DNA of 64,000 nt from Microvirga pudoricolor (GTDB lineage: Bacteria > Pseudomonadota > Alphaproteobacteria > Rhizobiales > Beijerinckiaceae), in contig NZ_JAFEMB010000001.1 of NCBI RefSeq assembly GCF_016892705.1, positions 1,550,001-1,614,000 of the forward strand, in the 5' to 3' direction. This document shows positions 6,410 through 15,035 of this stretch, in pieces. The notes below the pieces were generated by a model, which saw nothing but the letters and a program-made list of their open reading frames with translations, was not told the origin of the DNA and ran no database searches. The translations under genes were made by a program, and so were the position numbers. The first letter of the stretch is position 1, and every line of letters starts with the position of its first letter.

Positions 6410-9400
6410 ATGAACGTGGAGACGCCGACCGGCAACAGGCTGGCCCAGGAAACCATCGCGGCCCTGAAGGATTCCGACGTTCCGGACACCTTCGTTCAGG
6501 ACCTGTTCGGACGCGTGCCGTCCGAGGATCTCGCGCCCTATACCCCCGGCACCCTCGCGGGCCTCGCGTCGGCCGCCTACGAGCACCTCAAGGCGCCCCG
6601 CTCCGGGGGGGCCGACATCCGCCTCGTGGATCTCGAGGTGGAGCACGAGGGACGGCGCAAGGACGTCACGGTCCTGGAAGTCGTCAACGACAACATGCCG
6701 TTCCTCCTCGACTCGACCCTGGCCGAAATCGTGGACGAAGGCTACGAGCCCCTTCTGGTCGCGCACCCCATCCTGGCGGTGGAACGCGATCCCTCCGGGG
6801 CTCTGGTTCGTCTCGTGGGCGAGGCCACGGCGTCGGGCCGGGTGGGCGTCAAGCGCGAGAGCTTCATCCACATCCATCTGCCGCGCCTCGACGACGAGGC
6901 CGCCCGGGAGCACCTGATCGCGTCCCTGCGCCAGGTCTATGCGGACGTGGCCGTGTCCGTGCGCGACTGGCCCGCGATCCGGGCCCGCGTCACCGAGACC
7001 GTCCAGAACTATCGCATCAATCCCCCACCCCTGCCCGAGGCCGACGTGCGCGAGGCCGTCGCGTTCCTGGACTGGATGGCGCAGGACAACTTCACCTTCC
7101 TGGGGCTTCGCGAATACCGCTTCCCGGCGGGCGACACCGCGGCCGATCCGGTGCAGGGCACGGGGCTCGGCCTCATGCGCGACCCGTCCGTGCGGGTGCT
7201 CCGGCGCGGGCGCGAGCTCGTCACCATGTCGCCGGAGATCCGCGCCTTCCTGGCGCGTCCGCAGGCGCTCATCATCACCAAGGCCAACGTGAAATCCCGG
7301 GTGCATCGCCGGGCGCATCTCGACTACGTGGGCGTGAAGCTCTTCGACGACGACGGGCGGCTCGAAGGCGAGCTGCGCATCGTCGGGCTGTTCACGTCGA
7401 GCGCCTATACGAGCACCACCAGCGAGGTGCCGTATCTGCGCCTGAAGGCCGCCCGGGTGGTGGCCCGCGCGGGCTTCGACCCGGCGAGCTATGCGGGCCG
7501 GGGCCTGCTCAACGTGCTCGAGAACTATCCCCGCGACGAGCTGTTCCAGATCGACGAGGACACCCTCTACCGCTTCGCCATCGACATCATGAACCTGTCC
7601 GAGCGCCCGCGGGTTCGCGTGCTGGCGCGGCCGGACGAGTTCGACCGCTTCGTGTCGGTGCTCGTCTTCGTGCCCAAGGACCGTTACGACACCGATGCGC
7701 GCCGGCGCATCGGCGAGTTCCTGGCGGGCGTGTTCGAGGGCCGCATGTCGGCGGCCTATCCGAGCTACCCGGAAGGCCCGCTCTCGCGCACGCATTTCAT
7801 CATCGGCCGCGACGAGGGCCACACCCCGCAGGTGTCCCGCGAGACCCTGGAGAAGGGTATCGCCGCCATCGTGCGCACCTGGAGCGACGCCCTGCGGGAC
7901 CAGTTCGCCGAAACGGTGGGCGGCCCCCGCGCCCGCTCGCTCGCGGCCCGTTACGCCCACGCGTTCAGCGCCGCCTACCGCGAGGCCTTCGACGCCGGGC
8001 AGGCCATCGCCGACATCGCCCTGCTGGAGCAGCTCTCCGACGCGCGCCCCCGCGCCGTGGATCTCTACCGCCGCGACGGCGACGACAAGACCCGCGTGCA
8101 CCTGAAGGTGTTTTCGCGCGGCCAAGCCCTGCCCCTGTCCGAGCGGGTGCCGCTTCTGGAGAATCTCGGCTTCCGGGTCGTCAACGAGAGAACCTACCGG
8201 GTCCTGTCCGGCGCCGAGCGGGTGTGGCTCCACGACATGACCCTGCAGCGGGCGGCCGGGGGCGAGATCGAGATCGACGAGATTCAGGAGCTGATCGAGG
8301 CCGCCCTGCTCGCCCTGTTCCGGAACCTGGCCGAGTCGGACGCCTTCAACCGCCTCGTGCTCGAAGCGGGCCTCGGCTGGCGCGACGTCGCCATGGTGCG
8401 GGCGCTCGGACGATATCTCCGCCAGGTTCGTATTCCTTACGCCCAGGATTATCTCGCCGAAACGCTCGCCCGGCACGGCGCGATCGCGGTCAATCTCGTC
8501 CGGCTGTTCTATGCGCGCTTCGACCCGCGCATCGAGGACGCGGGCGAGCGCTCGGCCTCGGAGGCCGGCATCCGGGCCGAGATCGAGGAATCGCTGCGCG
8601 CCGTCACGAGCCTCGACGACGACCGGATCCTGCGCCGCTTCGTCAACCTGATCGAGGCCGCGATCCGCACCAATTTCTTCCAGCTCGAGAGCAACGGCCT
8701 GCCACGCCAGACCATCGCGCTCAAGTTCGAATGCGCCCGGGTCGAGGGCATGCCCCTGCCCCGCCCACTCTACGAGATCTTCGTCTACTCGCCCCGGGTC
8801 GAGGGCGTGCACCTGCGCTTCGGCCGCGTCGCGCGCGGCGGCCTGCGCTGGTCCGACCGGCCGCAGGATTTCCGCACGGAGGTGCTCGGCCTCGTGAAGG
8901 CCCAGCAGGTCAAGAACGCCGTGATCGTGCCTGTCGGTGCGAAAGGCGGCTTCGTGCCCAAGCACCTGCCGCCGGCAAGCGACCGCCAAGCCTGGCTGGC
9001 CGAGGGGACGGAGAGCTACCGCATCTTCGTGCGCACGCTCCTGCAGCTCACCGATAACATCGAAGGCGACCAGATCGTCCCGCCGCCGGACACCGTGCGC
9101 CATGACGGCGACGATCCTTATCTCGTCGTGGCCGCCGACAAGGGCACCGCGACCTTCTCGGACACCGCCAACGAACTCTCGGCCGAGAAGCATCACTGGC
9201 TCGGCGACGCCTTCGCGTCCGGCGGCAGCCAGGGCTACGACCACAAGAAGATGGGCATCACGGCCCGGGGCGCCTGGGAGGCCGTGAAGCGGCACTTCCG
9301 CGAGATGGACATCGACATCCAGAAGGAGCCCGTCACCGTGGCGGGCGTGGGCGACATGTCGGGGGACGTGTTCGGCAACGGCATGCTCCTGTCGCGCGCC

Positions 9401-11221
9401 CTCAAGCTCGTGGCGGCCTTCGACCACCGGGACGTCTTCCTCGATCCCGACCCCGACCCGGAGGCCTCGTTCCAGGAGCGCGAGCGCCTGTTCGGCCTGC
9501 CCCGCTCGAGCTGGCAGGATTACGACAAGGCCCTCCTGTCCAAGGGCGGCGGGATCTACCCGCGCTCCGCGAAGTCGATTCCGCTCTCGCCGGAGGTGCG
9601 CGCGGTGCTGGGCATCGACAAGGCGGAGGCCGCCCCGAACGAGGTGATGAGCGCGATCCTGCGCGCCGACGTGGGCCTGCTCTGGTTCGGGGGCATCGGC
9701 ACCTATATCCGCGCCTCCACCGAGACCGACGACGAGGTGGGCGACCGCGCCAACGATGCCATCCGGGTCACCGGCCAGGAGATTCGCGCCAAGGTGATCG
9801 GCGAGGGCGCCAATCTGGGCGCCACGCAGCGCGGGCGCATCGAGGCGGCGCGCGCGGGCGTGCATCTCAACACGGACGCCATCGACAATTCGGCGGGCGT
9901 GAACACCTCCGACGTGGAGGTGAACATCAAGATCGCCCTCACCACGCCGGAGCGCGACGGACGCCTGTCCCAGGACGACCGCAACGCTCTCCTGGTCGAC
10001 ATGACCGACGAGGTCGCGCGCCTCGTCCTGCGCAACAACTACCTCCAGACCCTGGCGCTCTCGCTCTCGGAGCGCAAGGGGATCGCCGATCTGGGCTTCG
10101 CGCAGCGGCTCATGCACATGCTGGAGCATGACGGGCGCCTCAACCGCACCGTGGAATACCTGCCCGACGATGCCACGCTCACCGAGCGCGCCCGCAAGGG
10201 CGAGGCAATGACGCGACCGGAGCTCGCGGTGCTGCTGGCTTACGCCAAGCTTGCCCTGCACGACGAATTGCTCGACAGCGCCGTGCCGGACGATCCCTAT
10301 CTGGGCCGCGAGCTGGAGCGGTACTTCCCGGCCGAGATGCGCGAGCGCTTCCCCGACGCCATCGCGACCCATCGCCTGCGCCGGGAAATCATCGCCACGC
10401 AGCTTGCCAATGCCATCATCAACCGGGGCGGTCCCACCATGGTGGCGCGCCTCGTGGACCAGACCGGCACGGACGCGCCCACCATCGCGGCGGCCTATGC
10501 GGCCACCCGCGATTCGTTCGGCCTTGGCGACCTGAACGCCGCCATCGACGCCCTCGACGGAATCGTGCCGGGCCCCCTGCAGCTTCGCCTCTATGGCGGC
10601 TTGCAGGACCTGCTCATGAGCCGCATCGTCTGGTTCATCCGCAACGTGGACTTCGCCAATACGCCCCTCGACGACATCATCGGCACCTACGCGGAAGGGA
10701 TCTCCGAGGTGGAGCGCCACCTGCGCGACACGCTCTCGGCCGAAGCCATCGCGACCTGGGACGCCCGCGCCGCAACGCTGATGGAGAACGGAACGCCGGA
10801 GGACTTGGCCCGGCGCCTGGCGGCCCTGCCGGACCTCGTGGCGGCTCCCGACATCGTCCTGACGGCCCGGCGCACCGGCAAGCCCGTCCTCGAGATCGCC
10901 CGCACGCATTTCGCCCTGGAGCAGGCCTTCCATCTCGGCGCCCTGATCGGGGCCGCCCGCGAGATCAACGTGAACGACTACTTCGACGGCCTTGCCCTCG
11001 ACCGGGCCGTCGACGGCATCGCGACGGCCCACCGCAACCTCACGGCCGAGGTCGCCTCCCAGGACGCATCCGGGGAGGCCGCCCTGGAGGCCTGGAGCGG
11101 GAAGCGCGGTGCCGACATCGCCCGCATCAAGGGCGCCATCGACAGTATCGTGTCGTCGGGGCTGACCCTGTCGAAAGTCACCGTGGCGTCCAGCCTGCTG
11201 GGCGATCTCGTCAAGGGATAA
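6410..11221 (+). CDS. NAD-specific glutamate dehydrogenase, large (180 kDa) class
   Basis: A 1603-residue protein, the usual length for the large bacterial NAD-GDH class. The catalytic region is recognisable near residues 800-1000: GLRWSDRPQDFRTEVLGL, KAQQVKNAVIVPVGAKGGF with the glutamate-binding lysine, and DKGTATFSDTAN. The long N-terminal half carries ACT-like regulatory segments (VLEVVNDNMPFLLDST). It deaminates glutamate to 2-oxoglutarate and ammonia, feeding amino-acid carbon into the TCA cycle. The ATG follows GTGAGGA. It is monocistronic by spacing: 185 bases upstream, and a hairpin plus a transporter gene downstream. Confidence 0.96.
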   Translation: MNVETPTGNRLAQETIAALKDSDVPDTFVQDLFGRVPSEDLAPYTPGTLAGLASAAYEHLKAPRSGGADIRLVDLEVEHEGRRKDVTVLEVVNDNMPFLLDSTLAEIVDEGYEPLLVAHPILAVERDPSGALVRLVGEATASGRVGVKRESFIHIHLPRLDDEAAREHLIASLRQVYADVAVSVRDWPAIRARVTETVQNYRINPPPLPEADVREAVAFLDWMAQDNFTFLGLREYRFPAGDTAADPVQGTGLGLMRDPSVRVLRRGRELVTMSPEIRAFLARPQALIITKANVKSRVHRRAHLDYVGVKLFDDDGRLEGELRIVGLFTSSAYTSTTSEVPYLRLKAARVVARAGFDPASYAGRGLLNVLENYPRDELFQIDEDTLYRFAIDIMNLSERPRVRVLARPDEFDRFVSVLVFVPKDRYDTDARRRIGEFLAGVFEGRMSAAYPSYPEGPLSRTHFIIGRDEGHTPQVSRETLEKGIAAIVRTWSDALRDQFAETVGGPRARSLAARYAHAFSAAYREAFDAGQAIADIALLEQLSDARPRAVDLYRRDGDDKTRVHLKVFSRGQALPLSERVPLLENLGFRVVNERTYRVLSGAERVWLHDMTLQRAAGGEIEIDEIQELIEAALLALFRNLAESDAFNRLVLEAGLGWRDVAMVRALGRYLRQVRIPYAQDYLAETLARHGAIAVNLVRLFYARFDPRIEDAGERSASEAGIRAEIEESLRAVTSLDDDRILRRFVNLIEAAIRTNFFQLESNGLPRQTIALKFECARVEGMPLPRPLYEIFVYSPRVEGVHLRFGRVARGGLRWSDRPQDFRTEVLGLVKAQQVKNAVIVPVGAKGGFVPKHLPPASDRQAWLAEGTESYRIFVRTLLQLTDNIEGDQIVPPPDTVRHDGDDPYLVVAADKGTATFSDTANELSAEKHHWLGDAFASGGSQGYDHKKMGITARGAWEAVKRHFREMDIDIQKEPVTVAGVGDMSGDVFGNGMLLSRALKLVAAFDHRDVFLDPDPDPEASFQERERLFGLPRSSWQDYDKALLSKGGGIYPRSAKSIPLSPEVRAVLGIDKAEAAPNEVMSAILRADVGLLWFGGIGTYIRASTETDDEVGDRANDAIRVTGQEIRAKVIGEGANLGATQRGRIEAARAGVHLNTDAIDNSAGVNTSDVEVNIKIALTTPERDGRLSQDDRNALLVDMTDEVARLVLRNNYLQTLALSLSERKGIADLGFAQRLMHMLEHDGRLNRTVEYLPDDATLTERARKGEAMTRPELAVLLAYAKLALHDELLDSAVPDDPYLGRELERYFPAEMRERFPDAIATHRLRREIIATQLANAIINRGGPTMVARLVDQTGTDAPTIAAAYAATRDSFGLGDLNAAIDALDGIVPGPLQLRLYGGLQDLLMSRIVWFIRNVDFANTPLDDIIGTYAEGISEVERHLRDTLSAEAIATWDARAATLMENGTPEDLARRLAALPDLVAAPDIVLTARRTGKPVLEIARTHFALEQAFHLGALIGAAREINVNDYFDGLALDRAVDGIATAHRNLTAEVASQDASGEAALEAWSGKRGADIARIKGAIDSIVSSGLTLSKVTVASSLLGDLVKG

Positions 11222-11254
11222 TTCACGGGTGGCGCGGCAGAAGGGCCCCTGGTA

Positions 11255-11291
11255 GTTCCGTAGCGGCAAAACCCTTTGCCCGCTACGGAAC
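11255..11291. repeat. Strong inverted repeat between the GDH and UMF1 transporter genes
   Basis: GTTCCGTAGCGG pairs perfectly with CCGCTACGGAAC, and the stem continues with CAAA/TTTG after a one-base bulge. No T run follows, so it is not a classic terminator; it may act as an mRNA 3'-end stabiliser or attenuator. Confidence 0.7.
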
Positions 11292-11305
11292 CGAGGAATG
11301 CGCGT

Positions 11306-12700
11306 TTGAGCTTTGACAATCACACCTCGGCCCTCCGGTCCGGTCCGGTCCAAGGGGCATCGCGACGGGCGATTGTCGGCTGGCTGTTCTTCGACTGGGC
11401 CTGCCAGCCCTTCTTCACCCTCATCACCACCTTCGTGTTCGCGCCCTATTTCGCCTCCGGGCTGGCACCCAACCCGGTGGCGGGCCAGAGCCTGTGGGGT
11501 TATGCGACCGCGACGGCGGGCCTGATCCTGGCCGTCCTGTCGCCCGTCCTGGGATCGATCGCGGACGCCACGGGACCGAAAAAGCCGTGGATCGCCGCCT
11601 GCGGCCTCGTGCTGTTCGGGGCTTCCTTCGCGCTGTGGTACGCGGCTCCGGGCCAGCCCGGCGCGATCGCCATCGCGCTTCTGGGCTTCATTCTCGGCAC
11701 CATCGCGGTCGAGGTGGCGGGCGTGTTCAACAACGCCATGATCCCGCATCTCGTGCCGCCGGAGCGCTACGGGCGTCTGTCCGGCACCGGCTGGGCCGTC
11801 GGCTATCTCGGCGGGCTGGTGTCGCTGCTGATCGTGCTGGGGTTCCTGGCCGCCAACGGCGAGACGGGCCGCACGATCCTGGGCTTCACGCCGCTGTTCG
11901 GATTGGATCCGGCCACGCGGGAAGGCGACCGCATCACCGGCCCGTTCTCGGCGGTCTGGTTCCTGGTTTTCATCCTGCCGCTCTTCGCCTTCACGCCCGA
12001 CATCGCCCGCTCGCAGCTTCGCCTCGGCGAGGCGGTGCGCCGGGGCCTCGCCCAGGTGCGGACCACCATCGCGGATGCGCGCCGCCACGAGAGCGTGGGT
12101 CGCTTCCTGATCGCCAACATGGTCTATCAGGACGCCCTCGTGGCGCTTTTCGCCTTCGGGGGCATCTATGGCGCGGGTGTCTTCGGCTGGCGGGCCACGG
12201 AGCTCGGGATCTTCGGCATCCTGCTCACGGTCACGGGAACGGTCGGGGCCCTCATCGGCGGGCGGCTGGACGACCGGTTCGGCGCTAAGCCGGTGATCCT
12301 CGGTGCTATCTCGGTGCTGAGCGTCGTCTGCTTCGGGATCCTGTCCCTCGGGCCGGACCACGTCCTCTTCGCGGTCCCCACCGCGCCGAGCCTGCCCGGC
12401 GCGGGCTTGTACGACTCGGCGCCGGAGAAGGCCTTCGTGGCGCTCGGCCTCGTGATCGGCGCGGTGGCGGGACCGCTCCAGGCCTCGTCGCGCTCGCTGC
12501 TGGCCCGCCTGGTCCCACCCGCGGAAGCGGGGCGCTATTTCGGGCTGCTGGCGCTCTCGGGCAAGGTGACGTCGTTCCTGGCGCCCCTCATGGTGGCCAT
12601 CGCGACCGCGCTCTTCCAGACCCAGGCGGCCGGACCGGCGGTGCTGATCCTGTTCTTCGCCACCGGGGGCTGGCTGCTGTCGGGCGTGAAGCGGGTGTAG
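11306..12700 (+). CDS. MFS transporter, UMF1 (Atg22-like) family
   Basis: About 464 residues with roughly twelve membrane segments. The opening VGWLFFDWACQPFFTLITTFVFAPYF and the LSPVLGSIADATGPKKPW loop are hallmarks of the UMF1/Atg22-like branch of the major facilitator superfamily. I place the start at the TTG at 11306, 8 bases after GAGGA; an upstream TTG at 11276 falls inside a strong hairpin and has no ribosome site. Substrate is unknown; Atg22 relatives export amino acids. Its position after glutamate dehydrogenase is compatible with that but does not prove it. Confidence 0.88.
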   Translation: MSFDNHTSALRSGPVQGASRRAIVGWLFFDWACQPFFTLITTFVFAPYFASGLAPNPVAGQSLWGYATATAGLILAVLSPVLGSIADATGPKKPWIAACGLVLFGASFALWYAAPGQPGAIAIALLGFILGTIAVEVAGVFNNAMIPHLVPPERYGRLSGTGWAVGYLGGLVSLLIVLGFLAANGETGRTILGFTPLFGLDPATREGDRITGPFSAVWFLVFILPLFAFTPDIARSQLRLGEAVRRGLAQVRTTIADARRHESVGRFLIANMVYQDALVALFAFGGIYGAGVFGWRATELGIFGILLTVTGTVGALIGGRLDDRFGAKPVILGAISVLSVVCFGILSLGPDHVLFAVPTAPSLPGAGLYDSAPEKAFVALGLVIGAVAGPLQASSRSLLARLVPPAEAGRYFGLLALSGKVTSFLAPLMVAIATALFQTQAAGPAVLILFFATGGWLLSGVKRV

Positions 12701-13021
12701 CTACTCGATCGTCACCGCCGTGCCGTTGGCCGTGACCATCATCATGCCCTGGTTCTCGCCCATCGAGCCGTAATCGAGCTGCACGCCCACCACCGCGTTG
12801 GCGCCCAGGCGCTGCGCCTCGTCCATCATCTCCTGCAGGGCCGTGTCGCGCCCGTCGCGCAGCACGCGCTCGTAGGAGCCCGAACGGCCGCCGACCACGT
12901 CGCGGATCGAGGCGAAGAAATCGCGAAACACGTTGGCGCCGAAGATGGCCTCGCCTGACACGACGCCATGATAGGCGGTGATGCGGCGGCCTTCGACGGT
13001 GGGCGTGGTGGTGACGATCAT
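12701..13021 (-). CDS. YbjQ family protein (UPF0145)
   Basis: A 106-residue protein with the family pattern: [14 protein letters not shown] at the start, [20 protein letters not shown] in the middle, and [17 protein letters not shown] followed by the [11 protein letters not shown] strand. The fold is a small pentameric domain sometimes labelled heavy-metal-binding; function is unproven. A GGGAG site precedes the ATG. It is convergent with the UMF1 transporter and directly abuts its stop codon. Confidence 0.9.
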   Translation of the reverse strand: MIVTTTPTVEGRRITAYHGVVSGEAIFGANVFRDFFASIRDVVGGRSGSYERVLRDGRDTALQEMMDEAQRLGANAVVGVQLDYGSMGENQGMMMVTANGTAVTIE

Positions 13022-13102
13022 GGGGGTCTCCCGGTTGCGGAAGACCCTGATGTAGGTCGCCGGGACGGGGGTTGGAAGATCGGCCAGCTCGGCCGCCCCA
13101 CT

Positions 13103-13220
13103 CCCCTCATCCTGAGGGCCGCGTCAGCGGCGTCTCGAAGGAGGGCTCCAGCGGAGCGTATCCGGTGCAAACTGGACCATCCTTCGAGACGAATGGCTGC
13201 GCCATTCCCTCAGGATGAGG
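13103..13220. repeat. Dispersed palindromic repeat, family A, copy 1
   Basis: This element of about 118 bases is bounded by CCTCATCCTGAGG and CCTCAGGATGAGG. It has nested internal dyads such as CGTCTCGAAGGA and TCCTTCGAGACG, and a central AGCGGAG...GTGCAAACTGG core. A second copy with the same order of motifs lies at 24127-24240. Such hairpin elements are common between genes in this order of bacteria. Confidence 0.85.
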
Positions 13221-13249
13221 CTGCGTGGCCGGAGCCCTGGCGGGCGGTG

Positions 13250-14842
13250 CTAGTGCCTGAAATGCCGGTAGCCCGTGAACACCATGGCGAGACCCGCCTC
13301 GTCGGCGGCGCGGATGACCTCGTCGTCCCGCATGGAGCCGCCGGGCTGGATCACCGCCGTGGCGCCCGCTTCCGCGGCGGCCAGCAGGCCGTCCGCGAAG
13401 GGGAAGAACGCGTCCGAGGCGACCACGGAGCCCTTGGCCAGGGTCTCGGACAGCCCTGCCGCCTTGGCGGCCTCGGCGGCCTTCCAGGCGGCGATGCGGG
13501 AGGAATCGACCCGGCTCATCTGGCCCGCCCCGATGCCCACCGTGGCGCCGTCCCGGGCATACACGATGGCGTTCGACTTCACGTGCTTGGCGACCCGGAA
13601 GGCGAAGCGCAGGTCGTCGAGCTCGCGGTCGGAGGGCGCGCGCTTCGTCACCACCTTGAGGTCCATGGCCTCTACAACCGCGTTGTCGCGGTTCTGCGCC
13701 AGGAATCCGCCCGCCACCGTGCGCAGGGTGAGGCCCTCGGCGCGGGGATCCGGCAACCCACCGGCCAGCAGCAGGCGCAGGTTCTTCTTGGCCGCCACGA
13801 TGGCGATCGCCTCCTCGCTCGCGTCGGGCGCGATGATCACCTCGGTAAAGATTTCCGTGATGGCGCGAGCGGCCTCGGCATCCAGGGGCCGGTTCATGGC
13901 CACGATGCCGCCGAAGGCCGAGACGGGATCGCAAGCCAGCGCCTTTTCGTAGGCATCGCGCAAGGAGGTACCCTCCGCCACGCCGCACGGATTGGCGTGC
14001 TTGACGATGACAACGGCGGCGGAGCGCTCGGGGACGAACTCGGCGACGGCCTCATAGGCCGCATCGGTGTCGTTGATGTTGTTGTAGGAGAGCTGCTTGC
14101 CCTGTACCTGACGGGCGGTGGCGACGCCCACCCGCAGGTCGGGCGTGCGGTAGAACGCGGCCGCCTGATGGGGGTTCTCACCGTAGCGCATCACCTCGGC
14201 GAGCGTGCCGCCGAGCGCCCGGAAAGGCGGCGTGTCCTCGGCCAGCTCGCGGGCGAACCAGTTGGAGATCGCCGCGTCGTAAGCCGCCGTGCGTGCATAG
14301 GCCTTCTGGGCCAAGCGCTTGCGCAATTCGAGCGACACCGATCCGTCATGGGCGGACAACTCGTCGAGCACGGAAGCGTAATCCGTGGAATCCACCACGA
14401 CAGCCACGTCGCCGTGGTTCTTGGCCGCCGCGCGGATCATGGCCGGGCCGCCGATATCGATGTTCTCGATGCAGTCGTCATAGGGCCTGTTCGCCGCCAC
14501 CGTGGCCTCGAACGGGTAGAGGTTCACCACCAGGAGATCCACCGGCACGATGCCGTGCGCCAGCATGGCGGCCTGGTGCTCCGGATTGGCGCGCACGCCG
14601 AGCAGCCCGCCATGCACGCCCGGATGCAGCGTCTTGACCCGCCCGTCCATCATCTCGGGGAAACCCGTCAGGTCGCTCACGTCGCGCACGTCGAGCCCCG
14701 CCTCCCGCAAGGCTTTGTGGGTCCCACCCGTGGACACCAGCTCCACTCCATGAGCGCTGAGCGCGCGGGCGAAATCCACGAGCCCGGCCTTGTCGGACAC
14801 GGACAGAAGAGCGCGCGTGACGCGCCTCAGAGCACTCGGCAT
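13250..14842 (-). CDS. purH: Bifunctional AICAR formyltransferase / IMP cyclohydrolase
   Basis: A 530-residue protein, matching the usual PurH length. It catalyses the last two steps of de novo IMP synthesis. The N-terminal IMP cyclohydrolase part begins [19 protein letters not shown] and contains STGGTHKAL and [12 protein letters not shown]. The C-terminal formyltransferase part has the [11 protein letters not shown] motif and ends at GYRHFRH. The start at 14842 has GAGGAG just upstream; the frame is open to 15016, but that part is derived from repeat sequence and is not conserved. It is flanked by palindromic repeats on both sides and appears monocistronic. Confidence 0.97.
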   Translation of the reverse strand: MPSALRRVTRALLSVSDKAGLVDFARALSAHGVELVSTGGTHKALREAGLDVRDVSDLTGFPEMMDGRVKTLHPGVHGGLLGVRANPEHQAAMLAHGIVPVDLLVVNLYPFEATVAANRPYDDCIENIDIGGPAMIRAAAKNHGDVAVVVDSTDYASVLDELSAHDGSVSLELRKRLAQKAYARTAAYDAAISNWFARELAEDTPPFRALGGTLAEVMRYGENPHQAAAFYRTPDLRVGVATARQVQGKQLSYNNINDTDAAYEAVAEFVPERSAAVVIVKHANPCGVAEGTSLRDAYEKALACDPVSAFGGIVAMNRPLDAEAARAITEIFTEVIIAPDASEEAIAIVAAKKNLRLLLAGGLPDPRAEGLTLRTVAGGFLAQNRDNAVVEAMDLKVVTKRAPSDRELDDLRFAFRVAKHVKSNAIVYARDGATVGIGAGQMSRVDSSRIAAWKAAEAAKAAGLSETLAKGSVVASDAFFPFADGLLAAAEAGATAVIQPGGSMRDDEVIRAADEAGLAMVFTGYRHFRH

Positions 14843-14937
14843 GACGGCCGCTCCTCGAAACGAAAGGAATCTGCGGGCGCGATAGCATGGGGGGACCGGG
14901 ATGGAAACCGCGTCGCGGCGCAATCCCGGCCTGTCGC

Positions 14938-15035
14938 TAGAGCATCTTTCGGTGAAGTGGATCCGGTTCAGCGTCAAAGATGCGGCACAGTTAAGACAGG
15001 AGCTGTTTCCATTCAAATGGAAACAGCTCTAGAGC
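14938..15035. repeat. Dispersed intergenic repeat with 14-bp dyad, family C
   Basis: The block begins CTAGAGCATCTTTCGGTGAAG and closes with GAGCTGTTTCCATT, a 2-base centre, its exact complement (15000-15029), and then CTAGAGCA again. The direct CTAGAGCA ends and internal dyad look like a small non-autonomous element. The adjoining heparinase-like frame takes its stop codon from it. Confidence 0.7.

Noticed and set aside
6302..12361. A very long minus-strand open frame of about 2000 codons
   Set aside because: It lies antisense to the NAD-glutamate dehydrogenase and UMF1 genes. The translation is low-complexity, rich in Arg, Gly, Glu and His, as expected from the complement of GC-rich coding DNA.
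13250..15016. Longer purH product starting at 15016
   Set aside because: The extra 58 codons come from repeat sequence and a non-conserved leader. The ATG at 14842 has a strong ribosome site and gives the standard length.
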